Source: Benincasa hispida (Eukaryota; Streptophyta; Magnoliopsida; Cucurbitales; Cucurbitaceae). Taken from it: DNA of 64,000 nucleotides. The stretch lies in NCBI RefSeq assembly GCF_009727055.1, contig NC_052349.1, positions 31,641,242-31,705,241 on the forward strand, given 5' to 3'. A program made the position numbers and the translations under genes. A model generated the notes under the pieces. It was not told where the DNA came from and did not search any database. It saw only the letters and a list, made by a program, of their open reading frames with translations. Shown one piece after another: positions 11,200 to 21,000 of the stretch; position 1 is the first letter of the stretch; every line of letters begins with the position of its first letter.

Positions 11200-11382
11200 A
11201 ACCAACATTAAAGGGCTTTAATGTCGGTTGCAATAAACATTGAAGCTCTTTAATGTCGGTTGGAAATTTCATTGAAGACCTTTAATGTCGGTTACAACCG
11301 ACATTGAAGACTGTATTATTAAAGCCCTTTAAAAAATCGACATTAAAGGCAACCGACATTAAAACCCGAAATTCTTCTAGTA
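11155..11382. repeat. CACTA right subterminal and terminal repeats
   Basis: Copies of TTTAATGTCGGTT and its complement AACCGACATTAAA recur at about 11,155, 11,217, 11,250, 11,281, 11,297 and 11,352. Adjacent inverted copies such as 11,286-11,305 form small hairpins. The terminus TTCTTCTAGTA is the inverted copy of the left end with one altered base. Confidence 0.85.
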
Positions 11383-11842
11383 ATAACTTAAAAAAGGTAA
11401 ATTAAAGAACAATATTTACCTACTAATTGGGCTCCACTTATCTTTTATAGCCCACCCATTAACCAAAAAAAAATGCCAAAATATTAAGAAAAATGTTGTT
11501 GTGACACATGTGGTAGAAAAAACTTAGGTGCGACTCGAGCACCTAATAAAACATGTCATGTGGTAGTTTTTCTTTTTTAAAAAATAATTTTAAAATTTTT
11601 TCTATAGGATAGAACATGAGTTGCATGAGGATTAGACTGCATCTAATCATTACTCAATTATAATTAGACCTAACTAAAAACTTGTATGGGCTCTTAAAAT
11701 GACCTTGGAGTATAGGAAAAACTTCATTTATGAACCCAATGAAAAAAAATGAGCTTCGTTACTCTTATCAATAGATCTATACATAAAATCATTCTCTTCA
11801 TGCTTTGATTCCCATTTCTATTCAATTTTTCTTTGATTCTAG

Positions 11843-12390
11843 ATTAGACTTAGTGGAGCACTAGGGACACTTTGTGGGCAAGCATTTGGTGCCAAACAAT
11901 ATAGGAAGCTTGGGTTGTATCTGCAAGCCTCTTGCATTGTATCTTTATCCTTTTTTGTTATCTCATCTGTCTTATGGTACTACTCAGAGCCTCTCCTTAT
12001 TTTACTCCATCAAGATCTTCCATTCCAAAAGTTGCCTCTACCTATGACAAATTTCTTATTCCAGCATTATTTGCTTATGGACTTTTCCAAAACCTCCTTA
12101 GGTTTCTTCAAACACATTCTGTTCTTTTTGCCCTTGGTTGTCTTTTCAACTGTTCCTATGATCATTCACATTTGTGAGGCATATGTTTTGGTGAATTGGA
12201 CAAGTCTTGGTATCATTGGACCTGCCTTGGCAGCTTCCATTTCCTTGTGGATATCTTCTCTCATTTTGGGGACATATATGTTTAAGACAACTACCAAATT
12301 TCAACAAACATGGGAAGGGTTTTCATTTGAATCCTTTAACTACTTTCTCAGAACACTCAAACTAACCATCCCTTCTGCAACTATGGTTTG
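11843..12390 (+). pseudogene. MATE/DTX transporter exon 2 relic (unit A)
   Basis: This is the central exon of a MATE transporter. The acceptor is TTCTAG at 11,837-11,842 and the donor is GTAAGT at 12,391. It starts with RLSGALGTLCGQAFGAKQYR, the MATE signature in helix 2, and continues with YLQASCIVSLSFF. It ends with the block AYVLVNWTSLGIIGPALAA and TIPSATMV. The frame stays open throughout, but between about 12,015 and 12,130 the true MATE residues (KVASTYDKFLIPALFAYGLF) lie in another frame. Two compensating shifts therefore replace about 38 residues. The same two shifts occur in the unit B copy. Downstream exons are missing and the intron runs into a copia LTR. It is a relic, although a short protein could in principle still be made. 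Confidence 0.88.
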
Positions 12391-12660
12391 GTAAGTGCCC
12401 AACACCCTCGACCTTCTATCATTTCGTACTTTTTAAACCTTTTAAAGGCAAATGAGTGTGTTAAGAAACGATGGACCCCAATGATAGTATGATACTGTTT
12501 ATTTTGGACATAAACTCTTATGGTTTTATTTTTTACTTTACCCCCTTCCTTATAAATTCACGATCATCTCTTTATCTAGCCAATGTAGGACTTTGATTGC
12601 ATTTTCGAATAGAATGTTTTGTTTTTCTCATTGAATCGGCATTGGAAATACCTCAATTTT
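12391..12660. other. MATE intron 2 remnant
   Basis: This begins with the splice donor GTAAGTGCCC and has no coding sequence. It ends where the small copia LTR begins at 12,661. The unit B counterpart is 33,208-33,505. Confidence 0.6.
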
Positions 12661-13070
12661 TGTTGAGCATTAAACTCAAATTGTCAGGTTTTTTGGTGGT
12701 ATTTAGCAGGCATTTGGAAGGTCAAACGATATCCAAATTTAATATGTGATCATGAATTTTGATGCCCCAGATGTGTACTTTCTGATGGTTCAAGTCTCAA
12801 GTCGTTTGGAATTTTTCAAGAAAAGTAATGGCAATTTGAGTAACAAAGGGTCAAGAATTACTACAACTTTTGAAATTTTGTCTTAATTATTGTAATCTCT
12901 TTAATTTGCTCTTATTAGTGATTTATTGAAGGAATTTAACACTTGTGAGACTATATATAGTGGTATTGTAATCTTTGCCAAGACAAGGTTGAGAAACAAA
13001 TCAATAGAAGATTGAGTATTAGTGTCCATACTTTATTCTTTCTCTCTTCAATAAAAAACTCCACCACTCA
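12661..13070 (+). mobile_element. Small copia LTR (unit A, first copy)
   Basis: The LTR begins TGTTGAGCATTAAACTC and ends CCACCACTCA. It has a TATA-like sequence (CTATATATAG near 12,951) and CTTTATTCTTTCTCTC near its end. It belongs to the same family as 33,506-33,922, 47,896-48,312 and the truncated 19,893-20,165. The two latter copies are followed by a primer-binding site and gag, so the orientation is plus. Here only a few leader bases remain before the minus-strand copia sequence starts. Confidence 0.8.
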
Positions 13071-13149
13071 AATAATTTGGTTTTTTTTTTCAATTTGTTG
13101 GTGTCTATTGTTTAAATTGTCTGGTTTGGAGTACTAGGCCTTTAAATTT

Positions 13150-14416
13150 TTAGTGTTCTTAGCCGAGCTTTGGAACTTCCAATACCTTATTGTCTTCATG
13201 CCATCGCTTATAAGGATCACAATAGGCTAAGACAAAAGTTGAATCAGGGACTTCTTTTTCATCACCAAAAGTTGGAAAATCATATTCTTGCAATTTTTCT
13301 TCTGAGCTATCAGAGGAAATGCAACTGACAAAAGTTCTGACATATCCATCAGATTCGCAATCTTCATTAGACTCCTCATTAGACAGAGTCAATATATAAC
13401 CTTTGTTCTGTCGTTTCAAGAAGGTCAGACATTTGGCTTGGAAGTCACCAAAACCTTCACACTCTCTGCATCTAACAGATTTCTCCTTAGCAAATAATCT
13501 ACCTTTATCAATATCCTTCTTTATCCTCTAATCTTTTCTAAGAACCAAACCCTGAATGACCTCTTGACTTGGTATTCCGATGAGGGAAAGAGCTTGGCTT
13601 TCTGTCAATATTTTTTAACACATGAGATAATTGTTTTGACAGGAGAGAAATTGCGTCAACATGATTTTCATCTGATTCTTCAACTCGATCTTGTTCTTTA
13701 TCTTCTAAACGGATTGCAAGGCAATGCTACGACTCTTTTTATCAGGCTTGTCCTCTAGAGACATTTCAAATGTAAGAAGAGAACCAAAGAGATCATCAAC
13801 TCTCACAGAAGAATTATCATGAGCTTCTTCAATTACAGTCACTTTCATATTGGGAAGAGATCTAAGGATTTTTCTCACAAGTTTCTCCTTTGAGATTTTC
13901 TCTCCAAAAGCAAAGGATTCTTTTGCAAGTTCAAGAAATTTCACATTAAACTCTTCTATGGTTTTATCTTCGTGCATCTTAAGATTTTCAAATTTTGTGG
14001 CTAACAATTGAAGTCTTAATATTTTAACTTTTGATGCCCCTTCATGAGCAACAACAAGAATATTCCAAGCTTCCATTACAGAGACACATATGTTTATCAG
14101 CCTAAAAATTTTTTTTGTCAACACCATTGAAAATGACATTTAATACTCTAGAGTTTTTTTAGAGAGGCTTTATCCTTAGCCTTGGACCACTCCACTTCTG
14201 GTTTGAGTTCCTTTTCACCTTTTATATTAGTGATTTTACGAGACAAAATTTTAGGATCTTTTGTCATTGGACTTCTGAAAGGCTATCATCCTTGCCTTTC
14301 AATATGCATAGTTTGTTTCATCCAAGACTGATGGACGAGAGGTAGAGCCACCTTCTTTGGTTCTTTTCGTAGAAATACATCAGGATCACAACACCAGAGA
14401 TAATAGTGGCCCACCC
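13150..14416 (-). pseudogene. Copia gag relic on minus strand (unit A)
   Basis: This is a gag fragment of a Ty1/copia element, read right to left from its primer-binding site. The main open block (14,139-13,705) is a UBN2-type gag with MEAWNILVVAHEGASKVK, KILRSLPNMKVTVIEEAHD and LLTFEMSLEDK. Further on, a zinc-knuckle-like stretch CRECEGFGDFQAKC lies upstream of the block at 13,419-13,159. The usual histidine of the knuckle is aspartate here. Frame shifts separate the blocks, and protease, integrase and reverse transcriptase are absent. The unit B copy at 33,970-35,278 has the same structure, so this truncated element predates the duplication. Confidence 0.85.
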
Positions 14417-14428
14417 GCTCTGATACCA
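14417..14428 (-). other. Primer-binding site of minus-strand copia
   Basis: On the minus strand this reads TGGTATCAGAGC, the complement of the 3' end of initiator methionine tRNA used by many plant copia elements. It lies 2 bp from the LTR edge at 14,431. Confidence 0.85.
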
Positions 14429-14430
14429 AA

Positions 14431-15343
14431 TGAAAATAATATTGAAGTACCTATCGCACAATAAAATGTGTTACAAATTTCATGACAATTCACAAAACAA
14501 TTAACAAATAGAAATAGAAAAGCAAAATAATACTAGATATCGTTAACCCAGTTCGATGATTAACACCTATGTCTTGATGGCAGTGTGTCCATGGAAAGAT
14601 AACTTCACAAATAAAAATGTAATGCAATTATGACATATTTCTTTATCTATATTGATAACTCTAATACAGTGACCTCTATAGAGCTCAACCACTAAATCAT
14701 ACACCTAGGCTCCCGTAGATGAGATATCCCTCTCTTTTGATACTTAGACTCCTCTTAAGTAATAATATCAGTGATGAATGTCTTAAGCTCTCCTTAAGAA
14801 ACAGACTTCCTCTCGGCAAGACTTGAGTTCCCCTCAAGATGTGAGACTACTTCTCACTTGTAGGTTATCTTTTCTATTCAAGTAAAGAACACTTCACTTG
14901 ATTAGTTGAGGATCCCCCTAAGCTTGAGGATCTTTTCTCAAGTAGTATAATGATGAAGTACATAGCAGCTTGGAGTATATCTCCAATCTCACAGCATCAC
15001 AATCTTCAATGGCTTCAAAGATTGATAGAATAAACACTTGTGACGAAAGAAACGTCACAAGACAAATAGCTCTTAAATTCTTTTTTTCAAAATGGCTAGC
15101 CTTCTAACAAAAACAAAGTTTCTTGATATACATGTAGCGGATGCAAAGAAAACCAACCCTAATTTTCAAAATTACTTGCACATGGAGAAGGAAAGATCTG
15201 CAAGAATACTACAGATATAGAATAATCGACGTAAGAAGGTATTTTGCAGAGATGACATTTCTATATGACAACCTTAAGCCACAAGATCAAATGCAGAGAC
15301 ATTCTAAAAGACATCAGCTGAACATAAATAAATATTGTCAATA
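14431..15343 (-). mobile_element. Copia LTR, minus strand (unit A)
   Basis: On the minus strand the LTR ends TTATTTTCA next to the primer-binding site. It begins near 15,343, where unit B retains the canonical TGTTGG end (38,340-38,345) and this copy has a mutated form. The length is 913 bp, against 912 bp in unit B once the solo LTR there is removed. It abuts RLP 3' coding sequence, so the element apparently inserted in an RLP gene. Confidence 0.78.
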
Positions 15344-15476
15344 CACAAAGTGTAACATCATTTCATATGGTTTTATAATTGTCTTCTGGGGAATTTTTGG
15401 TAGTCTTCTACTCTTTAAGAGATGGAGACATACGTACTTCAAGTGTCTAAGAAATATAATCGAGAAATTTTAATGA
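15344..15476 (+). pseudogene. RLP 3' end fragment (unit A)
   Basis: This short scrap encodes the transmembrane and cytoplasmic end of an LRR receptor-like protein: GFIIVFWGIFGSLLLFKRW and RHTYFKCLRNIIEKF. It aligns with the C-terminus of the full RLP at 44,335-47,187 (VGFWGIFGTLLLHKRWRH). Everything upstream is replaced by the minus-strand copia LTR. It is evidence of a further, older RLP copy. Confidence 0.85.
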
Positions 15477-15519
15477 AACAATTAAAACTAGGTATTTTAT
15501 TTCTCCATTTATCACATAA

Positions 15520-16320
15520 GAAGGCTAATCTAAGGAAGTAATCAAGATATTCAAGATAAATTATTCTAATCCCGTCAACACACCAGTGGAATGGGGAATC
15601 CAACTATTACGTTGTGAAGGAAGGCGAAAGGGTAGACCTAACACTCTTTAAAAGCTTGGTTGGAAGTTTGCAGTATTTAACATGCACAAGGCTTGACATT
15701 CTTCATGCAGTTGGAGTTTTCAGTCGCTTGATGGAGAAACCAACAACCACACACTCGAAAGCAGCAAGGAGAATTCTTCGGTACATCAAAGGTACGACAA
15801 ACTACGATCTTTACTATTTTTTTTATGATACTTATAAACTCTTGGGATATAATGATATTGATTAGGGTGGAGATGTGGATGACCACAAGAGTACGACTGG
15901 TTTTGAGTTTTACATGGGAGACATTGCCTTCATGTGGATATCAAAGAAGCAATCAGTTATTACTTTCTCCACATGTGAAGCAAAATATGTGACAGCTATC
16001 TCATGTAGTTGTCATGCAATTTTGCCGAGAAATCTACTATAGGAGTTAGGACTACCACAAGAGGAGCCCACCAAAATTTTTGTAGACAACAAATCAACAA
16101 TTGCTTTGGCTAAGAATACAATCTTCTATAACTAGAGTAAGCACATCGATGCGTGTTATCATTATATTAGAGAGTGAATCGGAAGAAAGGATGTGCAATT
16201 AGAGTATATGAAGACTCACAATCAGGTAGGTTGCATTTTTATAGAGCCTCTTTAGAAAGAAGACTTCACAAGATTGAGAGATTTGCTTAGAGTAACAAAA
16301 TCAAGTTTAAGAGGAGATAT
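15520..16320 (+). pseudogene. Copia reverse-transcriptase tail and RNase H relic (unit A)
   Basis: This is the C-terminal part of a Ty1/copia polyprotein. NYSNPVNTPVEWG is followed, after a frame shift, by ERVDLTLFKSLVGSLQYLTC and KAARRILRYIKGT. RNase H blocks follow: HKSTTGFEFYMGD, FSTCEAKYVTAIS and FVDNKSTIALAKN. It ends with a degraded form of the usual IFTKPLKREDF motif and RLRDLLRV. Stops lie near 15,863, 16,039, 16,133 and 16,176. A polypurine tract (AAGAGGAGA near 16,309-16,317) precedes the 3' LTR. Confidence 0.87.
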
Positions 16321-16694
16321 TGAAATATAGACATGATTTTGGGTTATAATTATTTGGACTTAGTCCAAAACCCAATTTCTAGTAAGTATCAAGTATTAGA
16401 ATTCTATAGACATTACATGTAGGAGATGCTTAGAGTAGATTGAAGGATTATCTAGAAAATATGAGAAAAAAGTCTTATTATAAAGAATATTCGAGAGAAA
16501 TTTGTAACCAATAGATCATAATGTGTTGACAAAATTCTAGTCATAAAATTAGGGGTGCCAACTATTATAAATAAGAAGGATGTCTTACCATTTATATCAA
16601 GCCAAAAGAATTAGAAGTGTTCAATATCACAAGTAGTCTCTTTCTCAATTTTCTCTCCAAAATTTCCTCTAACTTACAAAATTTCTTTCCAACA
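16321..16694 (+). mobile_element. Copia LTR followed by a primer-binding-site remnant
   Basis: The LTR runs from TGAAATATAG, directly after the polypurine tract, to TTTCTTTCCAACA. TATTATAAATAAG near 16,570 is a TATA candidate. Behind it lies TTATGGTATC, the first bases of the copia primer-binding site. It thus shows 3'-LTR context on its left and 5'-LTR context on its right. Confidence 0.65.
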
Positions 16695-16730
16695 TTATGG
16701 TATCTTTTTTAAAAAATTTAAAATTCAAAT

Positions 16731-17010
16731 ATGGGCAAAGTTCTAGATTTGTTAGTGAAATACTTCAAAGGAATATGCTTTATAAATTTTGAGTTGAACA
16801 AATTTGTGGTGGAAATTCTCGCCTTTCTTTTCCAATCTACTTCACTTCATCTTTCAAATAATAATTTTTCTGACATTACTGGCTTATGTGAATTCATCAA
16901 CTCACTTTTGTTAGCATTGAATCTCTCTAACAACCAACTATTATATTTATGAAAGCATTCCAACTTGTATCAATAACTTCAATGTCTTGACACAAACATC
17001 ATACCCAATT
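16731..17010 (+). pseudogene. RLP internal LRR fragment (unit A)
   Basis: LRR sequence homologous to the middle of the full RLP: LVKYFKGICFINFELNKFVV, STSLHLSNNNFSDITGLC and LALNLSNNQL. A stop and a jump to the segment before the RLP island domain (CINNFNVLTQTS-like) follow. Two distant parts of the RLP are therefore joined by deletion. The counterpart is 38,827-39,090. Confidence 0.8.
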
Positions 17011-17039
17011 GACCCAATTCTCATAATAAATAAACAAAT

Positions 17040-17718
17040 AATAATAATAAAAGTGTATTTGAAGTATCAAATGAGGTGTGAGAGTCTTCTTTCTGAGTTT
17101 TCTAACCCTAACCCATAACATAGGTTAATTTAGATGGCGACCTCTAAAATGAGAGTTTAAAGTATAACTTATACAAAGTCTTCCATTTTTGTTTCACTAG
17201 AGGAGTTTTCAAAGATATTGACTACTTGTGATAGAATGAAAGGATTAAAAATTAAGATTATAGTTTTTCCTCTTTAGTCACTCCCAATCAAATTAAAAGA
17301 TATCACATTATGTGAAATTTAAGTCATATTGAACCATTCAAAATTTCTATGAAAATATGTTAGAATCTTGATTCTCAATTTAAAGTTTCAAGTAGCACAA
17401 TATATATGTAAGAAAAAAATTAAACAATGTGAACGAAACTTTTTGTTTGTTTAGGTAAAAATGTACCTTCTTTGTTTTTGTTGAGATATTTATGCCTTAA
17501 TTTATGTATTATGCATATATTTAGGCTATAATGTGTAATGCATCTTGAAACCTAGGGAGCAATGAAAACAAGAATCAAAATCAGGGATCAAATGAAAAGA
17601 AGAATCAAAACCAGGGACCAAAAAGATACTTCATCCTAATAAACTTTTTTTAACTTCATAAAACATCTCATAATTTTACATACGACTTCTAAATTTAATT
17701 ATAAATTGAAGCATACAA
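17040..17718. other. Upstream region of RLP pseudogene (unit A)
   Basis: This matches 39,110-39,615 of unit B and then jumps to sequence matching about 44,108. Some 4.5 kb of the unit B upstream region is therefore absent. No gene is seen in it. Confidence 0.6.
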
Positions 17719-19126
17719 TGAGAGTATCCATGGCTCTGATTTGGTATTTTGCTTCCATCCATCTCATCCTTTTGCTTTCTATGTTAAAAAATATCTTGAC
17801 TTTTTTGGACAATTGCGATTAACAAACTTCCTGTGTTACAAAGTTTGTTTTTAAGCTATTGTGGCCTTCCAACCCCTATTCTATCCTCTCATCATTCAAA
17901 CACCAATTTCTCAAGATTTCTAGTTGAGTTGGACCTCTCTTGGAATCATATTAATTTCAATTCCTCCAAATTTTATTCATGGTTGATCAACTTAACTAAT
18001 CTCGTTCATTTGAATCTTAGATCCAACAATCTACAAGTATTTCTTGATCTAAATTCCACTCAAGTTAATTTTCGTTCTCTCAAGTCTTTCGGAAGTCTTT
18101 GCAGTTTAAATTCATTACACTTATCTCAAAACAATATAGGAGGATCGGTATCTAATTTTCTCAAAGCTTTTCGACCACGTGTGCTTCACTCATTTCAGTC
18201 TCTATATCTTGCATTAAATAACTTTAGTGGATTCTTTCCAAACTTTAAAAGAATTAGACTTGGAATTATATCTCAATGACAATTCATTGGAAAGCGAAGT
18301 TTGTGAAACTCATTTTGCAAAGGTTACACATCTAAAATATTTGGATCTATCTACATAAATCCTCATTGGTTTTGGACCAACTTGCCTCGAAACTTGAACT
18401 ACATAAATCTTTCTGGGAATAAAATCATGGGTGAAATTTCAGACTTGCCATTGAATTACTTCAAAGGAATAGAGACTAATAATTTTGAGTCGAACAAATT
18501 TGTGGACCGAATTCCTGCCTTTCTTTTTCAATCACAATATCTCAGTCCTTCAAATAATAATTTTTCTGACTTGACATACTTATGCAAAATTGGCATCTCT
18601 CCTTTAAAGGAATTGGACCTTTCTAACAACCAATTATCAAGACAACTTCCTAATTGTTGGGACTCCATGGACAACTTAGATCTATTAAAATTGTCTGATA
18701 ATTACTTTTCTAGAGACCTTCCACATTCATTTGAATACCTTACTTTTATGCAACAATCAATTCTGTGGAGGCTTTGATTCTTTGTCCAACTTGTCATCTT
18801 TGAAAGCCATTGATGCAATGAATAACAATTTATTTGGAGCAATACCATCGTGGATTGGATCAAAGTTGCCTAATTTGACTTACCTGAATTTGAAGTCAAA
18901 TAACTTCTATGGAAATTTGCCTTCAAGTATTTGCAACCTCAAACGGATTTATGTATTGGATATTTCATCCAACAATGTATCTGGAAGCGTACCAACCTGC
19001 ATTCATAATTTTCAAGCCTTCAAACAAACATCAGACACAAGTAATGATTTTGATGTTCACGATAATAGTATGGAGTTGAAGTGTTTTTTCCTTGTACAGA
19101 CACGGGCACCTTGGAGATATATTTAG
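17719..19126 (+). pseudogene. LRR receptor-like protein pseudogene (unit A)
   Basis: This is a decayed copy of the RLP at 44,335-47,187. It keeps the start and signal peptide (MRVSMALIWYFASIHLILLL). A deletion of about 0.5 kb then removes the cysteine-rich N-cap and the first LRRs, and the frame stops after about 34 codons. Open blocks follow at 17,833-18,279, 18,382-18,777 and 18,731-19,126, all with recognisable LRRs (for example LDLSNNQLSRQLPNCWDSM). There are further deletions: one of 39 bp, in frame, near 18,035, and larger ones near 18,245 and 18,352. The 3' end jumps from the island domain to sequence that lies about 90 bp past the stop codon of the intact gene, so the last LRRs and the membrane anchor are gone. 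No functional product is expected. Confidence 0.9.
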
Positions 19127-19892
19127 CCAAGTATGGGAGCTCTCTAGTGGTTGAATAATTAAACTTCCAATGTGTCTGCAGAATTGTTTAATTAGATTTT
19201 TTTCTCTTTAATTTTAAAGGTTCAACAGAGTGTTGTCGAAGTTCGAGTCTATTTCGAATCTATAATTTAGTAGAGTTATTTGAATGTCTTTTGAAGGGAT
19301 CTCAAATCTAAGACAATAATAGACGTTCATTACTATCACTATCAATCATTGATCTGATAAATAGTGATAGAAGTCTATTACTATCCATCACTAAAAATTG
19401 AGAATTTCAGGCCTTCAACATTTTTTTTTTGTGCCTTCATTGTTCTTGTTGGACATTTACAAAGCATTCAAAATAAAGTTTTCTGTATTTGCAATTAGTT
19501 TTAAGTTTTGTTATTTTTTCAATATTTAGCCTCATTTTTTCATATATGCAAGATGAGCCCTTAATAAAAATGGAATAAATATTATAATTATATATTGGCA
19601 CTCAACGTGAATATGCCTAAATTTTATTTAATTTAGATAGTAGATTTGTAATTAAATAAAAACTCAAAGGGGTAAAATAGTCTAAAAATGATTTTAAAAA
19701 AATCCTTTCTTTTAATATATATATATTAACAAATTACTAGAGGGATAGGGAATAATAGATGCAACCAAGTATCTCAATTAGGTTGACGCACCCTTAGCGT
19801 CCTAATCACATCCCAGATCTAAAAGTACTTCATTAATCAAAGAGAAGTACAGAACGAGTTAGAGGAGAGCTCAAAGACAAATCCATATACAA
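19127..19892. other. 3' flank of RLP pseudogene
   Basis: AT-rich, matching 47,320-47,865 behind the intact RLP apart from about 170 extra bases at 19,140-19,320. It contains a stretch with imperfect TAGTGATAGAAGTCTATTAC repeats near 19,330-19,395. No gene seen. Confidence 0.5.
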
Positions 19893-20165
19893 GTCGTTTG
19901 GTGTTTTCTATGAAAAGTTATGCCAGTTCCAGTAACAAAAGGGTCAAGAATTACTACAACTTTTGAAATTTTGTCTTAATTATTATAATCTCTTTTCTTT
20001 TATTAGTGATTTATTGAAGGAAATTAGGGAAATATTTTGTGAGACTATATATAGTGGTAATGTAATCTTTGCCAAGACGAGGTTGAGAAAGAAATCAATA
20101 AAAGATTGAGTATTAGTGTCCATACTTTATTTTTTTCTCTCTTCAATAAAAAGCTCTACCACTCA
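19893..20165 (+). mobile_element. Small copia LTR, 5' truncated (unit A, second copy)
   Basis: This is the same LTR family as 12,661-13,070 but starts inside it, at GTCGTTTGGTGTTTTCTATG. About 170 bp present in unit B between 47,873 and 48,040 is missing, with CAAGT at the junction. It ends CTACCACTCA and is followed by the primer-binding site. Confidence 0.8.
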
Positions 20166-20185
20166 AATAATTTTTCTTTTCAATT

Positions 20186-20197
20186 TGGTATCAGAGC
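20186..20197 (+). other. Copia primer-binding site (unit A)
   Basis: TGGTATCAGAGC, complementary to initiator methionine tRNA, lies 20 bp behind the LTR end and just before gag. It matches 48,334-48,345. Confidence 0.85.
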
Positions 20198-20198
20198 T

Positions 20199-21000
20199 AT
20201 ATCGAATCATGGGAGCACAGTGTTGGGATAGATGCAGTTACCACGACTCACCAAGATAAACTATGACAACTGGAGTATTCAAATGCGTGTCTTGCTCGGT
20301 CTTGAAGGTCTTGAAGGGGAGGCTCCAATTGCAAATTTGACAGCAAACCAATTGAGGGCAATAAAAGAGATGCGCATGATAGATAAAACCACTCTCTATC
20401 TCATGTTCCAAGTTGTGGATGAGTCAAGTTTTGAGAAAATTGCAGGTGCAAAGACATCGAAGGAAGCGTGGTACACACTAGAGAAGGTTTTCAAGGGTGT
20501 TGATCGAGTCAAACAAGTGAGGCTCCAAACTCTTCGAAGCGAATTGAAAACCATGAAAATGAAGGAGTTAGAAAGAGTAACTAACTGCATCACCCGGGTT
20601 CAAACAGTGGTGAATCAATTTAAACGCAATGGAGAAATTCTTGAAGATGTCAGGGTTGTGGAGAAAATCCTTCAATAATTGACAAATGATTTTGAGAATG
20701 TGGTATGTGCTATCGAGGAATCAAAGAATTTGGAAGAAATGACTATTGATGATCTTGCAAGTTTTCTTAAAGCACATGAACCAAGAAAGGAGAAAAAGAA
20801 ACAAGAGGTCTTAGAGGAGGCCTTACAAACAAAGATGACCATCAAAGAAGACAAGGCAATGTATGTGCAACACAACTGTGGTCGTGGTTGTCGCAGTTTC
20901 GGTCGCAGCAGAGGTCGTGGTCATGGAAACAACAATGAAAAGAAAGAATAAACAAGCCAACTAAATTGGCGAGGACGAGGCTGAGGTCGTGGAAGAGGCA
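20199..21000 (+). pseudogene. Copia gag relic (unit A)
   Basis: The gag of a Ty1/copia element encodes the capsid that packages its RNA. It opens near 20,209, but a TAG replaces the glutamine codon before MQLPRLTKINYDNWSIQMRV. A first open block (to 20,678) contains YTLEKVFKGVDRVKQVRLQT and TNCITRVQTVVNQFKRNGE. A TAA ends it, and the second block reaches 20,951 with a basic RGRG-rich tail. Ten codons near 20,305 present in the unit B copy are missing in frame. At 21,000 the sequence is cut by the Athila-like element. Confidence 0.88.

Larger units (their letters stand above)
1259..11382 (+). mobile_element. CACTA (En/Spm) DNA transposon in MATE intron 1
   Basis: The left end starts CACTACAAGAATTTTGGG. 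The right end, read on the minus strand, starts TACTAGAAGAATTTCGGG, so the first base of the canonical CACTA is mutated there. The direct repeat ATA flanks both ends (1,256-1,258 and 11,383-11,385), which is the 3-bp target duplication of the superfamily. The 10,124-bp element has subterminal repeats at both ends, a TNPD-type transposase gene and a second gene with a plant transposase (Ptta/En/Spm) region and a Ulp1-like protease region. Both genes carry stops and frame shifts, so the element is probably immobile by itself. A solo LTR sits inside it. Confidence 0.93.

Noticed and set aside
11915..12394. A functional short MATE protein
   Set aside because: The frame is open, but the helix segment in the middle is out of frame and the C-terminal half of the transporter is missing.
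14417..14428. Primer-binding sites as genuine tRNA fragments or genes
   Set aside because: Only the 12 bases complementary to the tRNA 3' end are present, always next to LTR edges.
15141..15473. A 110-codon open frame as one gene
   Set aside because: The first two thirds are copia LTR sequence read in antisense and only the end is RLP. The frame is an accidental fusion.
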